NCBI GenBank assembly: GCA_964030785.1
Contig: OZ034975.1
Span: forward strand, 48,512,069 to 48,576,068
Direction: 5' to 3'
Source: Siderastrea siderea
Lineage: Eukaryota; Cnidaria; Anthozoa; Scleractinia; Rhizangiidae
DNA: 64,000 nucleotides
Shown here: piece by piece, positions 60,116-64,000 of the stretch
How the letters are laid out: each line of letters begins with the position of its first letter
How positions within the stretch are numbered: position 1 is the first letter of the stretch
Translations under genes and position numbers: made by a program
The notes under the pieces: generated by a model
Database searches by the model: none
The model's input: only the letters and a program-made list of their open reading frames with translations
Told to the model about the DNA's origin: nothing

Positions 60116-63100
60116 ATCACAGTGGCGTCCGCAATTCCCTCTTCAAACCAACTCCACTTCTCATCTGTAGGTACAAGGCACCTAAAGGAGGAGTGTTCCT
60201 CCTTGCCTCAGATGACGTGATCAACCGACAAGCTTGTCCTCCATTCGCGTCTCTCTTACAACTCTTCAAACAGCACCATCCTTTAACACGATAACGCGAC
60301 TACCGTTTGAGCATGCGCGAGCGCGTCGCTTGGTTTCAAGTAAACGGGAACCGCGGCGTTTTGGCAAACTGAAGAAAAAGCTTCCGCAAATGATCAAAGA
60401 TTGTAATTTAGACGAAGGAGTTGAAGTTTGGTCAAGTTCTCCAAACCCTAGACGAGAATCAAACGCGGACCGGGCCTTGCTTATGTTGCTCCGCTAGCTG
60501 TTTGGAGAAATCACAGCCCGCCGACCCGAGCAGATTGAATAAGTTAACAATTACGTCACAGTGAGTCGTACGGTTAGGTAATACAGTTGAATGTCTTATG
60601 GTTAGCGTCACGCGCCCAGTTTAAACCATTTCTCACGCTTTTATTCCTCGTAAAAAGAAAAAATCTTTTCTGTACGATTAAGCGATTTTTTCCGCGTAAG
60701 CTGTTGTAAATTTCATTTCTTGAAGATAAGTGTGTGTGTCAAATCTTCCCGCGGGACAGTTAAGCTTGGTATCATACTACTTGTTTGCCGGTGCTTGGAT
60801 CCCGTGGTTGACCTGTTTTCGCGCAATTGACACGGTCTCAAGCGGCAAGCCAGTGTTTTAAGTCGCAGGTGGTCGACAGCGCAGCGTGTCAACAATAAGT
60901 TAGTCTTTGTTTGACACGATAAGATCAGAATAAATTGAACAACACTAGCGGATTAGCTTGGGTTAAGAGGAAGAGTAACACGGTATTTTCAAGGTCAAAA
61001 CCAAATCTTCTTATGAGCCTTGGATGTTTAAAGAGTCGCAAAGTAAAAATGTGACAAGTTATGTTAAATTCCACGTGGGAAGAATCTGTCAACTCCAAAC
61101 AGAAACATAAAATACTGCTCAGCAGCTTTCGTAGGAATGTTCACATTTAAGGAGTTCACCCCCGGCTTAATCTGATTCCGTTTTAACTACATTTAAGACG
61201 CAATGCTTGCTGTTTGAAAGAGAAGGTTTAATTCTACTCCGTACAGGTTTTTGAAGTTCTTTATTTGACGTCGAATAGGTCGGGCGGTGTTTCTCCCATT
61301 TGTAGTGCGTCTTTCAGGAATACAATGAAATTATTTAATATGACTAAATGGGAGTCACGGTATGTCCCCATAACTGGATTTGTGAAACGTTTTTGTGAAA
61401 CAGTTCTGAGATTTCAGTGTTTTGTGAATGCAAATTTAGTTAAATGGATAAACGCATTTGACAGATCACTTTTCCGATTCTAAAATTGAAACAGAAAAGC
61501 CCTACGTTGAGATTCAGTTATTTATTAATCTCAGACCGTTATTTTCGTGTAGCCATGAGCGCTTTCTTCTTTAGCTCGAAAGAAAAAACACAAAATATTG
61601 TGTAACGGTCATAAATCTTAGTCAGTTTTAAGTTTATCACTGATCTTGTAAGTAAAATGACTATGGATTTCAACTCGACATCTTTTAGTCAATCGAGACA
61701 AAATGCCAAGGGTTAATAAGCAATAAACACAGTAACACCTGAACTAATCAACATGAAATTGTCGAAACCTCAGTGGGCTGCTGCGAAAAAAAAATAGCAC
61801 AAGCAGTTCCAAGGTGATTTTTTATTGAAGCTTCTCGCTAAATTTGGATCTTTAGTTTTTTCAAATTTTTGAGTGATTCGTTTGCAATCTAATCTTTATT
61901 GTTAACAGGTTTATAACAGGTTATTTATGGACGATGAACGCAACTTTCCTTATTGCTCCCTACTGTGATATCATAATCAGTTTGAACAGAAATTAATTAT
62001 TTCTACTTAAAATGACAAATTTTGTAAAATAGTTTTTTGTCTTTGAAAATCACGTATAAAAAAACATTTTTTTTACAGGAATGCAAGGATATTTGATCCA
62101 AAATGATCTGAAACAAAAATGAACCTGTGAGCCTGTGAGCAAACTTAGCGGAATAAAGGTTGTCCATAAAATCTTTCTTTCACATTTTAAAGTCGATTCA
62201 AAGGTGTTCTATCATAATTATCTATTGCTACCAAACATTTCTTACACAATAGAGAGAAAACCCCATATTCTAAGAGCTTAATGTCAATTGCATTTGTTTT
62301 CGTCAAGTGTTTTTGTATGTTCGAATGGATGAGTGATTTGATCAGCGAGCCGTTTTAAGTGTTTAATTGCCGTGAACTTTTCCTACGATCTTATCATTAA
62401 AATGTAAATAATCCATTTTGATACTTGAACAGTCGAGAGCCGGCATATAACGCATAGATAGATTCCGAAATCTACCTAGAGGTTAACAATTATTGCACTG
62501 AAAGTTCATAAAAGGATTCTTTCTTAATTCACCCTTTCATTCCAAAAGTCAAAACTTGAGTTAAATAAAGAGGTTTACTTGTAGCTATTTTAAAATTTGT
62601 TCAAATGAAAGTTACTAGGCAGTACTTTCCTGTGGTGCTGTTCGTTAACCGGTAAAAGGTGGTTCTAATTCTGTGGATGAATTCTTAGCTTGTAACTTTA
62701 GTGCTGTTTATTTGTGCAGTATGTTGTAAAATATAGTTACGGTTTTTCCACGGTCCCTTTTGGATTCACATATTACATGTTACTATTACCCTTAAGTGAT
62801 TGCCGTGCACACTGAAGCAATTATTTCACGATATAGGACAACGCATGTCTTTTGCTTTATTTCCTCCTTCCTTTAGAAAACGACGTAAATTTATGATGAA
62901 GTTTTATCTTAAAGTGGGAGAAAATGTACCAGAATTCGAAACTTTCCCTTTTTGTACCTTTGGCAGCATTCCTATTAATATTTTTTCTGCCATTAACCTT
63001 CCAGGCTAAAGCAGTTATGTTCCGTCAAACGAACCTTCTTTGAATCTTGCTGACGTTTTCCTTCTGGCAGCACAAAATCTTGAGTTTCAGTTACAGATAT

Positions 63101-63372
63101 TGTTTAACTATATGTTCATGTTCTTGCAAATCGTTTGTTAAATCTGCCATGTTTATTAAAGGCGCCATAAACTTGAAACTGGCAGGTACCAGCAAGAGAA
63201 ACCAACTGCGCATGCGCTGTGCTTCTACCATTTTCGAAGCACTGTTAAATCACAAAAGAATAGAAATTTACTTATAAAATGACCAAAGGATCATCGGCAA
63301 GAAATTACGTGGACTGTTTCAAGGAATTTTGAACTTATGTCGTGGAAGGAACCGAGCCATGCTGAAAGGCTC
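60116..63372. other. Intergenic stretch
   Basis: Upstream of the SNAG gene and before the exon at 63.4 kb. It probably contains the SNAG promoter, but I see no clear TATA or initiator. No coding region is convincing; the 87-residue plus frame at 60234-60497 has no motif. At about 62560-62710 a copy of the dispersed 'gaccattcaa' family is present. Confidence 0.45.
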
Positions 63373-63460
63373 ATGGCCTCGCATCGTTGTTGCCTTCGCT
63401 TGTTCTTCTTAGGATTAGTAATGTTATCTCTGTGTTCTGTTGCATTCATAATGACGAGAG
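63373..63460 (+). CDS. Probable first exon of a type II membrane protein
   Basis: The frame starts MASHRCCLRLFFLGL and continues with a hydrophobic run (VMLSLCSVAFIM) ending TR at a good donor (cgagag|gtaaga). A short basic/Cys cytoplasmic tail followed by one membrane segment is the layout of Golgi enzymes and other type II proteins. The rest of the gene would lie beyond the right edge; no second exon is visible in the last 540 bp. The product cannot be named. Confidence 0.5.
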
Positions 63461-64000
63461 GTAAGAAATGCAATTCTTATTTAGCTAACAGGAGTACGCT
63501 AGGAGAGTGATATTTCTATGAAGTTGTTTACAAAACGAGGTCAATATTTTTCTATGTTCGGTCAGATATACGAGATAATTTTGTCCGCCATTAAACATTC
63601 ATTCAAGCGTTCAATAAACCCAGGCGCGCCCAGTTCACTTCTAGACACATTGGCCGGCGGAACAAATTCACTCGGTAAATAAACGGAGAATAAAGTTCGC
63701 GGCTGGGAAATGTTCGAAAATGAATAACTGGTCGAGAGGCGAAGCTTCGAGGGCAAGTGTAAAATCTTGAGGACGATCTTACAGCTCTCCAATATTTTCC
63801 TGCAGATGCTCTTTAAAGCGTTAAAACAAACAAATGCCATCGTTGATCACCATTTGTGTGATTGCTGGTAATGTAAACAAATTGTAACGGACTGTTTTAC
63901 TTGATTTTATTAAAATTATGATTGAATGAATAAGTTAAGGCTGGTTTCCACACGATTGCAAACAAAAGCAGTCTATACAGCGCAGGAAATGGCAAAAGCA
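63461..64000. other. Right edge, no feature seen
   Basis: Presumably intron of the gene starting at 63373. The 92-residue minus frame (63562-63840) has no motif I know. Confidence 0.4.

Noticed and set aside
60234..60497. 87-residue plus-strand frame
   Set aside because: Basic composition, no motif, no splice context.

Overview
This is eukaryotic, animal nuclear DNA, AT-rich with a low density of interrupted genes. The gene set, the tRNA-like and Penelope-like repeats and several repeat families I recognise point to an anthozoan cnidarian, most likely a stony coral; the species cannot be fixed from the sequence alone. All multi-exon genes below were assembled by hand from GT/AG borders and reading phase.

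Layout. 0-3.1 kb: a decayed minus-strand copy of a protein family that is multiplied in cnidarians. 3.1-18 kb: no convincing gene; instead a LINE 3' end, a 42-bp minisatellite, a CRE-containing tandem duplication and several inverted-repeat (MITE-like) elements. 18.0-32.0 kb: copy A of a ~5.8-kb segmental duplication holding the last two exons and downstream DNA of a C2H2 zinc-finger gene. Its last exon is split by an 8.4-kb DNA transposon (22797-31188) that itself carries nested younger elements. 32.4-35.0 kb: five minus-strand exons of an M13 (neprilysin/ECE) metallopeptidase, cut off at the duplication boundary before its catalytic domain. 37.5 kb: tRNA-Thr(CGT). 38.8-42.8 kb, plus strand: PA14-containing beta-1,4-GalNAc transferase (B4GALNT3/4-like). 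43.3-49.95 kb, minus strand: ZIP (SLC39A) metal transporter, with a Penelope-like retroelement and its hammerhead ribozyme in an intron. 50.2-56.1 kb: copy B of the duplication, here the intact 3' part of a complete minus-strand gene (55057-60115). That gene encodes a SNAG domain, an HNF1-N/POU-like helical domain and five zinc fingers. 63.4 kb: a probable first exon of a type II membrane protein running off the right edge.

The glycosyltransferase and the first exon at 63.4 kb would act in the secretory pathway, the ZIP protein in a membrane moving zinc or a similar metal, and the SNAG protein in the nucleus, probably as a repressor. I see no operon-like or pathway link between them. The most informative feature is the pair of duplicated segments: each copy supplies the empty site for insertions in the other, so four transposons and their target duplications can be defined to the base or nearly so. 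Best candidates for something undescribed are the SNAG + HNF1-N + C2H2 domain order and the 8.4-kb TAA-target element with minisatellites just inside both ends.
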